Source of the DNA: Vibrio neptunius
Lineage (GTDB): Bacteria; Pseudomonadota; Gammaproteobacteria; Enterobacterales; Vibrionaceae
Assembly (NCBI GenBank): GCA_019339365.1
Contig: CP079859.1
Coordinates: 2,914,001-2,978,000, forward strand
Reading direction: 5' to 3'
Length of the DNA: 64,000 nt
The number at the start of each line of letters is the position of its first letter. The stretch's first letter is position 1. Position numbers and translations under genes: made by a program. Below the pieces are notes generated by a model. The model ran no database searches. It was not told the DNA's origin and saw only the letters and a list, made by a program, of their open reading frames with translations. This document shows positions 29,715 to 43,347 of this stretch, piece by piece.

Positions 29715-31643
29715 TTATTCGGTTGTTTGTGAAATTTGTTTAAGGAAATCCTGCACTAGCCCCAAATCCCGTGTTCTGGGAATTGGAGGTAAGCTGGCAA
29801 GAAATACGCCGCCATATTCGCGTGTCACTAAGCGATTATCACAAATGATCAGCGCACCTTTGTCTTTTTTATCTCGGATTAAGCGACCAACCCCTTGCTT
29901 AAGGGTAATCACGGCATCCGGTATCTGGACCTGTGAAAATGGGTCCCCACCTTTAAGCTGGCAATCTTCTATCCGCGCTTTAAGTAGCGGGTCGTCGGGT
30001 GCTGTGAAAGGTAATTTATCGATAATAACACAGCTCAGTGTGTCACCTCTAACATCAATCCCTTCCCAAAATGCACCTGTCGCCACCAGCAAAGCATTAC
30101 CCAGTTCCATAAACTCTGCCAGTGTTTTTTGTTTACTGGTTTCACCTTGCATTAGCACTGGAATGCTCAAACGCTCACGGAACCTCTCACCGAGTTCCCG
30201 CATCATGCTATGCGAGGTACAAAGGAAAAAACAGCGCCCCTGATTCTGCTCAATCAAAGGGCCGAGCATGCGAACAAGCTTATCCGCCATACCCGGACTA
30301 TTCGGCTCAGGAAGGTAACGCGGCACACATAACCTTGCCTGACTCTGATAATCAAATGGACTTGGCAAAGACATTTCCGTCTGAGGTTTTAGGCCCAACC
30401 GAGAAGTAAAATGACCGAAATCCCCTTTTACCCCTAAAGTAGCGGAAGTAAATACCCACGCCCCTTGCTTTAACTCGATCTGTTCCTGAAATTTGTCTGA
30501 TACCGAAAGCGGGGTGATATGAAGACTAAAATGACGCGGAGTCGTATCGTACCAGTAAGAGTATCCCGTAATGGAAACCTCACAAATTCGTTCCAGTCTC
30601 GCTTGAATTGTGCTGGCTCGTTCATACGCCGTATCCAACAGTTGGCTCCGACCCAATGCTAATTTGAGTACTTCGAGACAAAAATCCAGCGACTCACGTA
30701 ATCTTTCTAGTTCTCTGGCAATTGAGGGAGATTGAATCGCTTCACGCCAGTTACCTCGGAAACCTGGTTCACCGAGGGCAATTCTTAAGTCCATCGCAGT
30801 TTGCAGCAATTTTTCGCTGATCTTCTGCAATTGGCGCATGTCTTTTGCTTCGGTGCGATAACCTATTTCAATATCCTTACAAAGCTCCTGAATCTGACGA
30901 CTAGAGAGAGACTGACCAAAGTACTGACTGGCAATATCAGGTAACTGATGAGCTTCGTCGAAGATAAACACTTCCGCTTCTGGTATCAGCTCCCCAAACC
31001 CCGTTTCTTTTATCGCTAAATCGGCCAAAAATAGATGATGATTGACGACCACAACGTCCGCATCCATGGCTTTTTTGCGAGCCTTAAGAACAAAACAATC
31101 TTGGTAACTTGGACACTCTTTACCTAAGCAATTGTCGTTGGTTGAAGTAATCGTTGGGATAACTGGGCTGTCTTCTGCGATTTCGTCACAATCGCCTAAA
31201 TCGCCAGTTTTGGTCTCACTCGCCCATGAGCGGACTTTGACCAACTGACTGAGCAGCGCTGGATCCGCATGGTGTCCATGACTTTCAACCATTTGTCGAC
31301 TAAGACGGTCAAGACACAAGTAATTTGCTCGCCCCTTAAGTAACGCCACTTGACCGTAAAAGCCCAGTGCGTCCGTCATCAAGGGTAAATCACGATGAAA
31401 CAACTGTTCTTGGAGGTTTTTCGAACCGGTACTAATGATGGTTTTTTTACCACTCAGTAATGCAGGAACCAGATAAGCGAAGGTTTTCCCTGTCCCGGTT
31501 CCGGCTTCAATAACGACTTGCTGGTCACTTTTAATTGCTTTAACCACAGATTCAGCCATATCAAGCTGAGCCTGTCGGGGTTGGAACCCAGGAATCGCTT
31601 TACCTAGAGCACCATCTGCTGAGAACGTTTTCGAGATCATCAA
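29715..31643 (-). CDS. yoaA: DinG-family ATP-dependent helicase YoaA
   Basis: A 642-residue XPD/DinG-type 5'-3' DNA helicase that works in replication repair; E. coli YoaA pairs with the clamp-loader chi subunit. Walker A is EAGTGTGKTFAYL (about 46-58). An Fe-S cluster is expected from Cys in NYLCLDR, DNCLGKEC and QDCF, the DEAH box is FIFDEAHQL (about 226-234) and motif VI is GVGRLIRDKKDKG (about 592-604). Start may be either of two adjacent ATG codons. It heads the yoaA-tsaB-...-slp string. Confidence 0.93.
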   Translation of the reverse strand: MMISKTFSADGALGKAIPGFQPRQAQLDMAESVVKAIKSDQQVVIEAGTGTGKTFAYLVPALLSGKKTIISTGSKNLQEQLFHRDLPLMTDALGFYGQVALLKGRANYLCLDRLSRQMVESHGHHADPALLSQLVKVRSWASETKTGDLGDCDEIAEDSPVIPTITSTNDNCLGKECPSYQDCFVLKARKKAMDADVVVVNHHLFLADLAIKETGFGELIPEAEVFIFDEAHQLPDIASQYFGQSLSSRQIQELCKDIEIGYRTEAKDMRQLQKISEKLLQTAMDLRIALGEPGFRGNWREAIQSPSIARELERLRESLDFCLEVLKLALGRSQLLDTAYERASTIQARLERICEVSITGYSYWYDTTPRHFSLHITPLSVSDKFQEQIELKQGAWVFTSATLGVKGDFGHFTSRLGLKPQTEMSLPSPFDYQSQARLCVPRYLPEPNSPGMADKLVRMLGPLIEQNQGRCFFLCTSHSMMRELGERFRERLSIPVLMQGETSKQKTLAEFMELGNALLVATGAFWEGIDVRGDTLSCVIIDKLPFTAPDDPLLKARIEDCQLKGGDPFSQVQIPDAVITLKQGVGRLIRDKKDKGALIICDNRLVTREYGGVFLASLPPIPRTRDLGLVQDFLKQISQTTE

Positions 31644-31761
31644 GTAGTGTAATTTGAATTGAATGAGGTGACGAACGAGGGATTATGGCAGGTTTAGAGA
31701 CTGGGCGCGAATGCAAATCGGATCCGCGCCAGTAGGCTACGTTATTGATGTGCAAGTTGTG

Positions 31762-31962
31762 TTAGCGACGGTTGAGATAACGTGATAACCACGCTGGGCC
31801 AGAAAACTCGTTGTGACTGTCCATCATGACACGAGCAGCTTCACTGGGCGACGCTTTGCTTTCCCACATTTCATTAAGCAGCGCTTCATTCATCTCGTGG
31901 TCACCGAGAAGCGCACTGACTCTCTCGGAATACAACTTACGTGCGAGTAGATCTTTATCCAT
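31762..31962 (-). CDS. Small hypothetical protein (66 aa)
   Basis: I do not recognise this protein. The ATG at 31962 (MDKDLLARKL...) has AGGTGG five bases upstream. The frame is open to a TTG at 32004, which is a less likely start. The product is soluble, helical, charged, with no signal or membrane segment and ends SRYLNRR. It stands alone between yoaA and the divergent purU. Coding support rests on the ribosome-binding site and protein-like composition. Confidence 0.6.
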   Translation of the reverse strand: MDKDLLARKLYSERVSALLGDHEMNEALLNEMWESKASPSEAARVMMDSHNEFSGPAWLSRYLNRR

Positions 31963-32157
31963 ACGAACCACCTGTCGTGCTAAAAGCTGACAATTTTTGA
32001 ACAAATTCGCCGAGCTAATCGGTTAACTCGGATTAATTGTTGAAACCTTTTTAATATTAGTTTAATTGTAGCTTCCATATTGTGGAGCGCTTCACCGTTC
32101 GACGCTCGGCAAAAAATTCAGAATGCGAAAAAAATAAATCACGGAAGTTTTAACCCA

Positions 32158-32991
32158 ATGGAAAAGAAAACACTGCTCACTCATTGTACCGATGCACCAG
32201 GCCTGATTTCTAAAATCACCAATATTTGTTATAAGCACCAACTCAACATCATTCATAATAATGAATTTGTCGATAATACTAGCGGCCATTTTTTCATGCG
32301 GACCGAACTGGAGGGTTATTTCAATGATCAAACCTTCCTTGCCGACCTAGATCAGGCTCTACCGCAAGGTGCTAAAAGAAAGTTGATTGGCCCAAACCGC
32401 AAGCGCGTTGTTATTCTCGTCACCAAAGAAGCACACTGTATTGGTGATATTCTGATGAAAAATTTCGATGGCAGCCTAGACGTTGATATTGCTGCAGTAG
32501 TGGGTAACTACGATACGCTTAAAAGTCTGACAGAGAAGTTTGATATTCCATATCATTGCGTCTCTCACGAGGGGTTAAATCGGGAAGAACATGAGCAAAA
32601 AATGCTCGACGTCATCGATCAGTACAATGCGGACTATTTGGTCTTGGCTAAGTACATGCGCGTACTAACACCATCATTTGTCGAAAAATACCACCATAAG
32701 ATCATTAACATCCATCATAGTTTTCTACCCGCTTTCATTGGTGCAAAGCCTTATCAACAAGCTTACGAGCGCGGCGTTAAAATCATTGGTGCAACCGCAC
32801 ACTTCGTCACCAATGACCTAGACGAAGGACCAATCATCAAGCAAGACGTGATTCCGGTCGACCATAACTTCAGCGCAAAGGATATGGCTCAGGCGGGAAG
32901 AGATGTTGAAAAGAATGTTCTGAGTAAAGCACTCAATAAAGTGATAAATGACCACGTATTTGTCTACGGCAACAAGACGGTCATTCTTTAG
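32158..32991 (+). CDS. purU: Formyltetrahydrofolate deformylase
   Basis: A 277-residue cytoplasmic enzyme that hydrolyses 10-formyl-THF to formate and THF, supplying formate for PurT and balancing one-carbon pools. The N-terminal ACT domain (about 1-80) binds Met/Gly in relatives. The catalytic formyltransferase domain has IINIHHSFLPAF (about 180-191) and GATAHFVTNDLDEGPII with the catalytic Asp. I chose ATG 32158 (MEKKTLL) by alignment with E. coli PurU (280 aa), with GGAAG upstream. The frame is open further back to 32080. Confidence 0.97.
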   Translation: MEKKTLLTHCTDAPGLISKITNICYKHQLNIIHNNEFVDNTSGHFFMRTELEGYFNDQTFLADLDQALPQGAKRKLIGPNRKRVVILVTKEAHCIGDILMKNFDGSLDVDIAAVVGNYDTLKSLTEKFDIPYHCVSHEGLNREEHEQKMLDVIDQYNADYLVLAKYMRVLTPSFVEKYHHKIINIHHSFLPAFIGAKPYQQAYERGVKIIGATAHFVTNDLDEGPIIKQDVIPVDHNFSAKDMAQAGRDVEKNVLSKALNKVINDHVFVYGNKTVIL

Positions 32992-33007
32992 TCTTCCATC
33001 CCAAATG

Positions 33008-33037
33008 CCAAAAGACCTCCGATCGGAGGTCTTTTTT
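33008..33037. terminator. Bidirectional terminator, purU / fadH
   Basis: Perfect stem AAAAGACCTCC / GGAGGTCTTTT with loop GATC, followed by T run, between convergent purU and fadH. Confidence 0.92.
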
Positions 33038-33052
33038 TAATGTTTGGCTTTC

Positions 33053-35077
<2,025 letters not shown>

Positions 35078-35080
35078 TTA

Positions 35081-35097
35081 CTCTGGTCTGACCACAA
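35081..35097. promoter_or_regulatory. FadR operator upstream of fadH
   Basis: CTCTGGTCTGACCACAA contains the complete FadR core TGGTCnGACCA. It lies 16-32 bases upstream of the fadH start, where binding would block the promoter. Fatty acyl-CoA releases FadR, which fits induction of fadH during growth on fatty acids. Confidence 0.8.
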
Positions 35098-35262
35098 TAC
35101 GGCGAGTTGTAATAAAAATCAAACAAGCGTTTACATTTTTGTAACACCGATCAATCTTGCAGTTGTTTGGGTATACTAGTTTAAGTAGGATATAAGTTAT
35201 CTGTATTTATAAGGTCTTAGACTATCAAGGCCTATACCTGCGCTAAGCGCAGCGGAGCCCTA

Positions 35263-37113
35263 ATGAAAAAATTATTTAAGTTTATCGGTATGATCTTTAA
35301 AGGCATATGGAAGCTGATTACCTTTATTCGTCTTGCCCTAGTTAATCTTATCTTTCTTGCCACGATTGGCATTATTTACTTCATTTACACAAACGCAGAG
35401 TCCGCCATCCCGTCCGTCCCTAAAGAGTCTGCGTTAGTGCTCAATCTTTCTGGACCAATCGTTGAGCAATCAAGATATGTGAACCCAATGGACTCTTTCA
35501 CTGGCTCGCTATTTGGTCAGGATATGCCAAGAGAAAACGTCTTGTTTGATATTGTTGAGTCAATACGCCATGCCAAAGACGACCCTAAGATCACTGGTAT
35601 TGTGCTGGCTCTGCGTGACATGCCAGAAACCAACCTGACTAAACTGCGCTACATTGCGAAGGCTCTGAATGAGTTCAAAGCATCAGGCAAGCCTATTTAC
35701 GCCGCGGGTGAGTTTTACAACCAAAGTCAGTATTACCTAGCCAGTTATGCCGACAAGATTTACCTAGCTCCAGATGGCGCTGTGCTGATTAAAGGCTACA
35801 GCGCATACTCAATGTACTACAAAACACTGTTAGAAAAGATTGATGTCAACACGCATGTTTTTCGTGTTGGTACCTATAAATCAGCCATTGAGCCTTTCGT
35901 ACGCGATGATATGTCAGACGCGGCTAAAGAGTCTGCGTCACGCTGGCTGGGTCAATTGTGGGGGGCCTATGTCGATGACGTTGCCACTAATCGTCAGGTG
36001 TCAACCGAAACGCTGAACCCAAGCATGGAAGAGTTTTTAGCCTTGTTAAAAGAGCAAGATGGCGATTTGGCGGCCTTATCTCTTGAACTAGGCTTAGTGG
36101 ATGAGCTGGCGACACGACAACAAGTACGTGCCGATTTGAGCGAGATATTTGGTAGCAATAGCGAAGACAGTTACAACTACGTCGATTACTACGAATACCA
36201 AACCACAATGAAGCCAACGTTCAATTTGTCGCAGGATGATATCGCAATTGTCGTCGCTAGTGGTGCCATCATGGATGGCTCTCAACCAAGAGGTACAACT
36301 GGCGGTGATACTGTCGCTGCACTTCTACGACAGGCACGTAACGATGAAAAAATCAAAGCGGTTGTTTTGCGGGTAGACAGCCCGGGTGGTAGCGCGTTTG
36401 CATCCGAAGTGATTCGCAATGAAATCGAAGCGCTGAAAGAAGCAGGCAAACCAGTGGTGGCCTCGATGTCGAGCTTAGCCGCTTCAGGAGGCTACTGGAT
36501 TTCGATGGGCGCAGATCGTATTGTTGCACAACCAACGACGTTAACCGGCTCAATTGGTATCTTTAGTGTTATTACGACATTCGAAAAAGGCTTAAATAGA
36601 CTCGGTGTATACACTGATGGAGTGGGAACTTCTCCGTTTTCAGGAGTCGGTATCACCACCGGCTTATCCGAAGGTGCCGCAGATGCTTTCCAAATGGGCA
36701 TTGAACACGGCTATCATCGTTTTATCGGCTTAGTCAGTGAAAGCAGAAACATCCCATTGAAAGATATGGATAGTATCGCTCAGGGTCGCGTGTGGACGGG
36801 CCAAGATGCCGCGAAGTTCGGTCTGGTTGATAAAATGGGTGACTTTGATGATGCTGTTAAGTTGGCAGCGGAGCTGGCGAAAGTCGAAGAATATAACCTG
36901 TATTGGGTAGAAGAACCGTTGTCGCCTGCTGAGCAGTTCATCCAAGACTTCATGAATCAAGTCAAAGTCAATCTTGGTGTCGATGCCAGCGCATGGTTGC
37001 CTACCGCCCTGCAACCTGTAGCGGCACAAGTTGTTCAGGATGCCAGCTTACTGGACAGTTTCAATGATCCGAAAGGCCATTACGCATTCTGTCTAAACTG
37101 TCAGGTTCAGTAA
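35263..37113 (+). CDS. sppA: Signal peptide peptidase SppA, 67K type
   Basis: A 616-residue inner-membrane serine protease that degrades cleaved signal peptides. One N-terminal membrane segment (about 22-45) is followed by two tandem S49 domains. The general-base Lys is residue 206 in VGTYKSAIEPF and the nucleophile Ser is residue 408 in LAASGGYWIS. E. coli SppA is 618 aa. The ribosome-binding site GGAG (35254-35257) lies one base after a small hairpin (CTGCGC/GCGCAG, 35238-35252). Confidence 0.96.
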   Translation: MKKLFKFIGMIFKGIWKLITFIRLALVNLIFLATIGIIYFIYTNAESAIPSVPKESALVLNLSGPIVEQSRYVNPMDSFTGSLFGQDMPRENVLFDIVESIRHAKDDPKITGIVLALRDMPETNLTKLRYIAKALNEFKASGKPIYAAGEFYNQSQYYLASYADKIYLAPDGAVLIKGYSAYSMYYKTLLEKIDVNTHVFRVGTYKSAIEPFVRDDMSDAAKESASRWLGQLWGAYVDDVATNRQVSTETLNPSMEEFLALLKEQDGDLAALSLELGLVDELATRQQVRADLSEIFGSNSEDSYNYVDYYEYQTTMKPTFNLSQDDIAIVVASGAIMDGSQPRGTTGGDTVAALLRQARNDEKIKAVVLRVDSPGGSAFASEVIRNEIEALKEAGKPVVASMSSLAASGGYWISMGADRIVAQPTTLTGSIGIFSVITTFEKGLNRLGVYTDGVGTSPFSGVGITTGLSEGAADAFQMGIEHGYHRFIGLVSESRNIPLKDMDSIAQGRVWTGQDAAKFGLVDKMGDFDDAVKLAAELAKVEEYNLYWVEEPLSPAEQFIQDFMNQVKVNLGVDASAWLPTALQPVAAQVVQDASLLDSFNDPKGHYAFCLNCQVQ

Positions 37114-37153
37114 CGACTGATTCATCAACTGGATTGATCCTATCTGAGTATCT

Positions 37154-37183
37154 GGGGTATTCCTGTGCGGGGTACCCCTTTTT
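37154..37183 (+). terminator. Probable sppA terminator
   Basis: GGGGTA (37154-37159) and TACCCC (37173-37178) with a 13-base loop, then TTTTT, 40 bases after sppA. The stem is short. Confidence 0.6.
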
Positions 37184-37247
37184 ATTGCTACTGATTGATA
37201 TATAATCCCACGCTCTGTTCCCCCTACAATTAACTGGTTTCTAAGCA

Positions 37248-38264
37248 ATGGCAAGAAAACACATTTATATCGCTTACACTGGCGGAACCATCGGCATGAA
37301 AAAGTCAGATGATCACGGTTACGTTCCAGTGGCTGGATTCATGGAAAAACAACTGGCTAGCATGCCAGAGTTCCAGCGCCCAGAAATGCCAGAATTTACG
37401 ATTCACGAATATGATCCGCTGATCGATTCATCCGACATGACACCGAAGGACTGGCAGCAAATCGCGGATGATATTCGCGAGAATTACGATAAATACGATG
37501 GTTTCGTTATTCTACATGGCACAGACACAATGGCATATACTGCCTCAGCACTGTCTTTCATGCTGGAAAACCTCGGCAAACCGGTGATTGTGACAGGCTC
37601 ACAAATCCCGCTTGCGGAGCTGCGTTCAGATGGTCAAGCCAACCTGCTTAACGCACTACACATTGCAGCCAACTACCCAATCAACGAAGTCACTCTGTTC
37701 TTCAATAACAAATTGATGCGTGGTAACCGCAGTACGAAATCACACGCAGACGGCTTCAACGCCTTCACTTCTCCAAATTTACCACCGCTGTTAGAAGCGG
37801 GTATCAATATTCAGATCAGCAACGATATTGTCGTAGGTGAAAAGCCAGAAGGCGAATTCAAAATACATGACATTACACCTCAACCCATTGGCGTCATCAC
37901 CATGTACCCGGGTATCTCACATGAGGTGATTCGTAATACACTGCTCCAGCCAGTCAACGCAATGATCCTACTGACCTTTGGCGTGGGCAATGCTCCGCAA
38001 AATCCGGAACTGCTCGCGCATCTCAAAGATGCTTCCGAGCGTGGCGTCATTGTCGTCAATCTCACTCAATGCTTAGCGGGTAAAGTCAACATGGGTGGTT
38101 ATGCCACGGGCTGCGCACTGGCAGAAGCTGGCGTCATCAGCGGTTACGACATGACCCCAGAAGCGGCACTGGCCAAACTGCATTACCTCTTGAGTCAAAA
38201 CCTGACTTACGAGCAAGTGAAAGTTCAAATGCAGAAAGTACTGCGCGGTGAAATGTCGATATAA
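37248..38264 (+). CDS. ansA: L-asparaginase I (cytoplasmic)
   Basis: A 338-residue enzyme hydrolysing asparagine to aspartate and ammonia. There is no signal peptide, which fits type I. The first catalytic Thr is in AYTGGTIGMKK (near residue 14), the second triad Thr in ILHGTDTMAYTASALSF (near 91), with Lys near 162 in KLMRGNRSTKSHADGFN. E. coli AnsA is 338 aa. It follows sppA after a probable terminator; the sppA-ansA adjacency is also found in E. coli. Confidence 0.95.
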   Translation: MARKHIYIAYTGGTIGMKKSDDHGYVPVAGFMEKQLASMPEFQRPEMPEFTIHEYDPLIDSSDMTPKDWQQIADDIRENYDKYDGFVILHGTDTMAYTASALSFMLENLGKPVIVTGSQIPLAELRSDGQANLLNALHIAANYPINEVTLFFNNKLMRGNRSTKSHADGFNAFTSPNLPPLLEAGINIQISNDIVVGEKPEGEFKIHDITPQPIGVITMYPGISHEVIRNTLLQPVNAMILLTFGVGNAPQNPELLAHLKDASERGVIVVNLTQCLAGKVNMGGYATGCALAEAGVISGYDMTPEAALAKLHYLLSQNLTYEQVKVQMQKVLRGEMSI

Positions 38265-38292
38265 CAAACATCTTTTCCAAGAATAATGATAA

Positions 38293-38317
38293 AAAAGCCG
38301 ACAAAATGTCGGCTTTT
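38293..38317 (+). terminator. ansA terminator
   Basis: Perfect stem AAAAGCCGACA / TGTCGGCTTTT with loop AAA, then TCTCTTTATT, 29 bases after the ansA stop. Confidence 0.88.
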
Positions 38318-38412
38318 CTCTTTATTTCAGAGCTCTGATGAGACTCGTTCAGCTTGTTCTGGCTTGTGATTCAGTTCATCATACGCTTTTCAATAGCAAT
38401 CAATTCCACCTT

Positions 38413-39243
38413 ATGTACATTGATCATTTTATATGGGTTTGGCTACTATTCAGCGCTTCCATTCTGGCCGCATTTCTTAGAGCACAAACAGCCTCATTGA
38501 GTTTGCTTGCCGCAACTCTTTTCGGTGGCTTGATAGCTGGTGTATTATCGCCTCTAGGCTTGATTCTCGTCGTTACCTTTCTAGCAGTTACTTACTACCT
38601 CAAAAACAAGTCTTCGCTACCATCAGTGATACTCTCAACAGTTGTCATCATTGGGAGCCTCGCACTCTTTCTACATTTGGTGCCGGGTTTTAGCAATCCG
38701 CTAGTCCTTCAAAACGTGCAAGCTGGCGCTCTGAGTGCAGATTTCAGCATGTATTTAAACCTAGACAAACCTCTGGCCTTCTTCGCCCTTCTTTTGGCTT
38801 TCCCTGCGTTGTTAGGAGAAAAGCGCAAGGTCAATTATCGAACCGTGTTGTTGATATCAATCCCACTGTTCGCTTTACTGCCTATTGCATCAATGCTTGG
38901 AGCAATCAAACCTGAGTTCTCTATCCCCAGTTGGTGGTGGTTGTTCGCCTTTAACAATCTATTGTTCACCTGTGTCGCTGAAGAAGCCCTGTTCCGTGGC
39001 TATATTCAACAAAAGTTAACCAACAAGTATGGTGCCTATATCGGCGTTGTAGCCGCGAGTCTGTTATTTGGATTGGCACACTTTGCAGGCGGCCCACTAT
39101 TCGTTGTTTTCGCGTCACTAGCTGGGCTTGGCTACGGCTTGATCTTCCATACCACAGGAAGATTATGGGCTGCAGTTTTGGTGCATTTTCTTCTTAACTT
39201 CAGTCACTTACTTTTTTACACCTACCCGATTCTTCGTGGATAA
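38413..39243 (+). CDS. CPBP-family intramembrane glutamic protease
   Basis: An inner-membrane protein of about 276 residues from ATG 38413 (MYIDHFIW). The frame is also open from ATG 38338, but that start lies only 21 bases after a terminator. About eight membrane helices. The Abi/CPBP motifs are present: CVAEEALFRGYIQQ (Glu-Glu-x-x-x-Arg), LLFGLAHFAGG (Phe-x-x-x-His) and LVHFLLNFSH (His-x-x-x-Asn). Relatives process membrane proteins or protect against self-made bacteriocins; the substrate here is unknown. No strong ribosome-binding site is visible at either start. Confidence 0.8.
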   Translation: MYIDHFIWVWLLFSASILAAFLRAQTASLSLLAATLFGGLIAGVLSPLGLILVVTFLAVTYYLKNKSSLPSVILSTVVIIGSLALFLHLVPGFSNPLVLQNVQAGALSADFSMYLNLDKPLAFFALLLAFPALLGEKRKVNYRTVLLISIPLFALLPIASMLGAIKPEFSIPSWWWLFAFNNLLFTCVAEEALFRGYIQQKLTNKYGAYIGVVAASLLFGLAHFAGGPLFVVFASLAGLGYGLIFHTTGRLWAAVLVHFLLNFSHLLFYTYPILRG

Positions 39244-39255
39244 TAAACAGATACA

Positions 39256-39285
39256 AAAAAGCCAGCTCACTTGAGCTGGCTTTTT
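39256..39285. terminator. Bidirectional terminator, CPBP gene / serS
   Basis: Stem AAAAAGCCAGCTCA / TGAGCTGGCTTTTT with loop CT, between convergent genes and 16 bases beyond the serS stop. Confidence 0.9.
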
Positions 39286-39300
39286 GGTGTTTATTTGAGA

Positions 39301-40704
<1,404 letters not shown>

Positions 40705-42051
40705 TTATTCATAGCGCTTTTGTGGGCTTTTTGCATCTAAACTAGCCAAGTAATCTAACTTTTCGCCAATTTTCGCCTCTAAGCCTCGGTTTGTAGGAGA
40801 ATAGTAACGAGTCTCTGCCATTTCTGGTGGTAGATATTCCTCTCCAGCCGCATAAGCACCGGGTTCGTCATGAGCGTAACGATATTCCGCTCCATAACCG
40901 AGATCTTTCATTAAACTTGTCGGTGCATTGCGAAGATGAGGCGGTACTTCGTACTCAGGTTGATGGTGGGCATCACGCAGGGCCTGTTTCCAAGCGGTAT
41001 AAACCGCATTACTTTTCGGAGCACAGGCAAGATAAACAATAGCCTGGGCAATGGCTCTCTCACCTTCTGCTGGGCCCACTCTGGTAAAACAGTCCCACGC
41101 CGACAACGCGACCTGCATTGCGCGCGGATCCGCATTGCCGATGTCCTCAGACGCAATCGCCAGCAATCGGCGAGCAATATACAAAGGGTCACAACCTGCG
41201 GTAATCATACGTGCTGACCAGTACAGTGCCGCATCCGGATTCGAGCCACGAATCGATTTATGCACTGCAGAAATCAAGTCGTACCAAATGTCCCCCTTGT
41301 TATCAAAGCGCGAGACTTTTTCGCCAGCCACTTCAGCAAGGAGTTCTATCGTGATTTGCTTGACGCCCTTATCGTCCTCTTGCGCCATATCATACAGTAG
41401 CTCAAGATAGTTAAGTGACATGCGCGCATCGCCATTCACTAACTCGGATAAGCGATCCAGTACGTTATCGGCGAAATGGGCTTCAAACTGACCTAAACCA
41501 CGCTCAACATCATAAATGGCTTGTTCTAGTGCTAAACGGATATCTTGCTGAGCCAAAGAGGTAAGCTTGTAAACCCGAGCACGAGACAGCAAAGCGTTGT
41601 TAAGTTCAAAGGAGGGATTCTCCGTCGTCGCGCCAATAAAAGTCACAGTACCATCTTCAATATGAGGGAGAAACGCGTCTTGTTGGGATTTGTTAAAGCG
41701 ATGAACCTCGTCAACGAATAAAATCGTTCTGCGGCCACCCAATTTATTTTCACGCGCTTTGTCTATTGCGGCCCGAATGTCTTTGACCCCAGACGTCACC
41801 GCAGAGACACGCTCGACTTCTGCATTGGCGTAGTTCGCTGCCACTTCCGCCAGCGTCGTTTTCCCCGTGCCAGGCGGCCCCCAAAGGATCATTGAATGAA
41901 TATGCCCCGCTTCCAACGCACGGCGCAGAGGTTTACCCAGTCCAAGAATATGTTGCTGACCTATGTATTGGTCCAGCGTTTCTGGACGCATTCTTGCAGC
42001 AAGGGGACGAAAGTCGTCGTCCCCTGAAAAATCCAATGAATAGTTGCTCAC
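40705..42051 (-). CDS. rarA: Replication-associated recombination protein RarA
   Basis: A 448-residue AAA+ ATPase (also MgsA) acting at stalled forks and related to clamp-loader subunits. Walker [14 protein letters not shown] (about 56-68), Walker [12 protein letters not shown] (about 109-119), sensor [12 protein letters not shown], then the helical tetramerisation domain. E. coli RarA is 447 aa. It starts 2 bases after lolA and precedes serS, the conserved lolA-rarA-serS order. Confidence 0.96.
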   Translation of the reverse strand: MSNYSLDFSGDDDFRPLAARMRPETLDQYIGQQHILGLGKPLRRALEAGHIHSMILWGPPGTGKTTLAEVAANYANAEVERVSAVTSGVKDIRAAIDKARENKLGGRRTILFVDEVHRFNKSQQDAFLPHIEDGTVTFIGATTENPSFELNNALLSRARVYKLTSLAQQDIRLALEQAIYDVERGLGQFEAHFADNVLDRLSELVNGDARMSLNYLELLYDMAQEDDKGVKQITIELLAEVAGEKVSRFDNKGDIWYDLISAVHKSIRGSNPDAALYWSARMITAGCDPLYIARRLLAIASEDIGNADPRAMQVALSAWDCFTRVGPAEGERAIAQAIVYLACAPKSNAVYTAWKQALRDAHHQPEYEVPPHLRNAPTSLMKDLGYGAEYRYAHDEPGAYAAGEEYLPPEMAETRYYSPTNRGLEAKIGEKLDYLASLDAKSPQKRYE

Positions 42052-42053
42052 TA

Positions 42054-42650
42054 TTAATTCCTTTGGTCGTCGACCTCTACCCCTTCAGGAATAGTAAAGG
42101 TAAAGCGATCAGCACTCGGCTTAACCAATTTGATGTTATTGAACTTGAAGGTACTTTTCTGACCGTCTTGCTCTATGACACTAAAGCCTTGCACAGCGCC
42201 TTTGCGATCAATCTCTAGCTTAAACTGGCCCTGATTGGTGTCGACAGCAGTAGGAACCAAGGTAAACACATCGCCCTGTTGTGACACTGTGTAGTTGGCC
42301 CAGTCACTAGCGCGGTTGCGAGTAAGCAGAACAAAAGGGGTTTGTTCCGTGGCTTGCTCCTGCCAATAAATGCTGACCTGTTCTATGAAAGGACTGTAAT
42401 ACCACAGAGATTCACCATCAGAAACTAAGACATTCTCATCTGGTGACGTCGTTGTCCAACGGAAAAGGCTTGGACGCGCAATTTCGACTTTACCTTCACC
42501 CTCTGTCAACATTTCCCCTTCAGGGCTGATCAACTGCTGTGAAAAGTCCGCACTAAACCCGTCAGTCAGTTGCAGTCGCTGGCTCAATTCATCCTTGGGA
42601 GCTGCAATAACGGAGAAGCTAAGGAAAAACAACGCGGCTAATTTCTTCAT
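42054..42650 (-). CDS. lolA: Outer-membrane lipoprotein carrier LolA
   Basis: A 198-residue periplasmic chaperone that carries lipoproteins from the LolCDE complex to LolB. The signal peptide is [16 protein letters not shown] (cleavage after residue 16). The mature half-barrel contains the conserved Arg in [15 protein letters not shown] (about 60-74) that gates the lipid cavity. E. coli LolA follows ftsK; here a SEC-C protein gene lies upstream instead. Confidence 0.95.
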   Translation of the reverse strand: MKKLAALFFLSFSVIAAPKDELSQRLQLTDGFSADFSQQLISPEGEMLTEGEGKVEIARPSLFRWTTTSPDENVLVSDGESLWYYSPFIEQVSIYWQEQATEQTPFVLLTRNRASDWANYTVSQQGDVFTLVPTAVDTNQGQFKLEIDRKGAVQGFSVIEQDGQKSTFKFNNIKLVKPSADRFTFTIPEGVEVDDQRN

Positions 42651-42732
42651 TCTTTATCATCCTATTGCGTCGTGAATACGACGTTATACCTCGGTTTCGA
42701 TACCATTTTGACCGGGTAAAGTTTACTTTGTT

Positions 42733-43347
42733 CTACTGACCGCAACACTGTTTGAATTTTTTACCGCTACCACACGGGCAAATGTCGTTACGCCCGATAT
42801 CTTTAAATGGGTTTACACTTTGTGCTTTGGCACCAACCATGGCTTCATCGGCCGCTTGCGCAACTTCGTTAATCATCAAATCCAGCTGACCAAGAAAGTC
42901 ATTCAGAGTTGGAGGCGTTTCAATACCTGCCTCTTTCATTTGTGCTTGAGTCTGCTCTTCATCGATTGCCAACATCATTGTGGTAAGCAAAGCTTGTAGC
43001 ATGCGTAATGTCCCATCGCCGATAGACGTTTCCGCCCATTGCTCTTCGATGGTGGGCCAGAGCATCATAAACCCTTCAGCAAAATCTGCGAGCTGCTCGT
43101 CACGCTGCTCTTCATCCAACAAGGACAGCAAAGAATATTCATTACGCTTTAAATAACTGTATTGCTGATTTATATGACCTTCAACCCCCGCTTTAATAGC
43201 CTGTGTTTGCTCAGAGAAAAGGCTAGGCAACCAACTTTCTGGCGCAAGTGGCTTTGTCGCCAAATTTGCCGCCAAAGTGACGCCTTCAAGGTACAGTGCA
43301 GATTCTTCAGTTTGGGATGGTTCAAGTGTCAGTAGTTGATAAGTCAT
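42733..43347 (-). CDS. UPF0149/YecA-type protein with SEC-C zinc motif
   Basis: A 204-residue soluble protein. The N-terminal and central helical part matches the UPF0149 (YgfB/YecA) fold, including the ADFAEGFMMLW segment. The C-terminus is a SEC-C zinc-binding module, GRNDICPCGSGKKFKQCCGQ (185-204), like that of SecA, where it binds SecB or ribosomes. Role unknown. It lies 82 bases upstream of lolA in the same direction. Confidence 0.85.
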   Translation of the reverse strand: MTYQLLTLEPSQTEESALYLEGVTLAANLATKPLAPESWLPSLFSEQTQAIKAGVEGHINQQYSYLKRNEYSLLSLLDEEQRDEQLADFAEGFMMLWPTIEEQWAETSIGDGTLRMLQALLTTMMLAIDEEQTQAQMKEAGIETPPTLNDFLGQLDLMINEVAQAADEAMVGAKAQSVNPFKDIGRNDICPCGSGKKFKQCCGQ

